Of a DNA stretch of 64,000 nt, positions 63,311-64,000 are shown one piece after another. The stretch is taken from positions 992,001 through 1,056,000 of the forward strand of contig JAGKQI010000102.1 of NCBI GenBank assembly GCA_018806915.1, written 5' to 3'. How positions within the stretch are numbered: the stretch's first letter is position 1; each line of letters begins with the position of its first letter. Under the pieces are notes generated by a model. It saw only the letters and a list, made by a program, of their open reading frames with translations, did not search any database and was not told the origin of the DNA. The position numbers and the translations under genes are program-made. This DNA is from Phytophthora colocasiae. Its lineage: Eukaryota > Oomycota > Peronosporomycetes > Peronosporales > Peronosporaceae.

Positions 63311-64000
63311 AGAAATAAATGCAATGGAGCAGAATGTGCTCCACGTATACCTGGCACACAGTAGCCGGAGTGTAGACTGCCGTCTCGTCCGGGAAATCAA
63401 AGTCTTCACCGAAACAAAGACACCGTCACTCGAGCATTCGCTCTATTAAACCGCCACCAACCTAGTCGAACTCACAAAGCACGTAAAGAATAGTAGTCGA
63501 TGCTGGTAGAACCATTCAACCTACTACTACCCAGTAACCCGCACCATGTCAGTAAATCACTCCCTTGCAACCTCCAGCTACCGTGGATCATGACACTACG
63601 GCACTTATCGCGGCACCTACTGCTGGACCACTCGAGGTGGTGCCCCTGGCCTGACCTTGTTGAATGGATTATACGAGGCAGTACATGCAGCTCCGTCGTA
63701 AAGACAAAGACTGCATGTAACTACCATCGGTTGATGGAGATCTGTGTCGTTCGCCTTGCTGCAGTGGTAGCATTTGGTTTGATACGATGTCAGTCGGGAT
63801 ATGCTGAGAGCAGAGTAATAAAGAGCTATCGAGCAGCATGCGCGCCTCACTGGCGTTAGCTTGCAGGTCCAGCTGAGGCAAGAAGTCCGGGATCTTGCTG
63901 ATCGGAGAGGTTTCTTTAGAACTCAAAGCTTCGGTCACTGCAGCACTCACGTAAACAACGCTGAGCATCACACATTCCACTGGGGTGTGCGTCCAAATGG
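63311..64000. other. Right-end region without a confident gene
   Basis: About 690 bp. A minus-strand frame at 63980..63669 has a plausible protein-like opening (VVYVSAAVTEALSSKE) and might be an upstream exon or remnant of the ankyrin gene. No splice-supported model was found. Confidence 0.35.

Noticed and set aside
1..64000. RXLR or Crinkler effector genes
   Set aside because: I looked for signal peptides followed by RXLR/EER or LFLAK-type motifs in the short frames and found none convincing.
1..64000. tRNA and rRNA genes
   Set aside because: No stretch with a T-loop GGTTCGAATCC-type box paired with a suitable A-box was noticed; this was a visual scan only.

Overview
This is a eukaryotic nuclear window, most likely from an oomycete close to Phytophthora. 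The evidence is indirect but consistent. Genes are dense and mostly intron-poor, and their introns are short (about 28-76 bp) with GT-AG ends. Several starts are preceded by sequences resembling the oomycete initiator (GCTCATTYY-type). The gene set suits a stramenopile: fungal/plant-type leucine biosynthesis, a slime-mould cAMP-receptor-like GPCR, tuberin, OSCA/TMEM63, a P4-ATPase and MULE/Gypsy elements. No bacterial operons, CRISPR arrays, rRNA or tRNA genes were seen. Several genes appear only after splicing by eye; all exon boundaries are predictions from the sequence.

Left part (1-15.4 kb): a small spliced membrane/coiled-coil gene (64-536, minus); two paralogous genes sharing a C-X6-C-X15-C-X2-H motif (834-1670 and 2616-3335, minus); a decayed stretch with remnants of coding sequence (about 3.6-4.7 kb); a nine-exon OSCA/TMEM63-type channel carrying a SUEL-type lectin-like domain (5801-10006, plus); and a convergent single-exon P4-ATPase flippase (10082-14881, minus).

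Transposon island (15.4-26.3 kb): a Mutator-like element (15403-26251) with 94-bp perfect terminal inverted repeats and a 9-bp target duplication sits between the P4-ATPase and the next, divergent gene. Its decayed transposase is split by a 7.6-kb Gypsy/chromodomain LTR retroelement (17087-24669) flanked by a 5-bp duplication, GCTGG.

Middle (26.7-49.4 kb): a 2258-aa multidomain protein (alpha/beta-hydrolase-like fold with Asn at the nucleophile position, coiled coils, IQ motifs, SAM, ankyrin); 2-isopropylmalate synthase; a 590-aa disordered protein with a PP1-type docking motif; a five-exon PX-domain protein; a 1918-aa chromatin protein (DDT, WHIM-like, two bromodomains); and a cytochrome P450 broken by a compact, apparently intact FLYWCH-type MULE (47348-49214). 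The P450 C-terminus resumes in frame beyond the element, and its heme-ligand Cys is replaced by Tyr.

Right part (49.4-62.6 kb): five closely packed minus-strand genes: a SIT4/PP6-associated (SAPS-like) protein, an F-box-like/methyltransferase protein, a six-exon cAMP-receptor-like GPCR, a secreted or lumenal protein with nine cysteine-containing repeats and a J-like domain without HPD, and a four-exon tuberin (TSC2) homologue with an intact Rap-GAP asparagine. The last 1.4 kb holds only a broken ankyrin-repeat remnant.

The genes do not form one pathway. The signalling genes (GPCR, tuberin, SAPS subunit) and membrane genes (flippase, OSCA channel) are ordinary neighbours. The most unusual items are the nine-repeat J-like protein, the OSCA-lectin fusion, the hydrolase/IQ/SAM/ankyrin protein, and the P450 caught split by a transposon.
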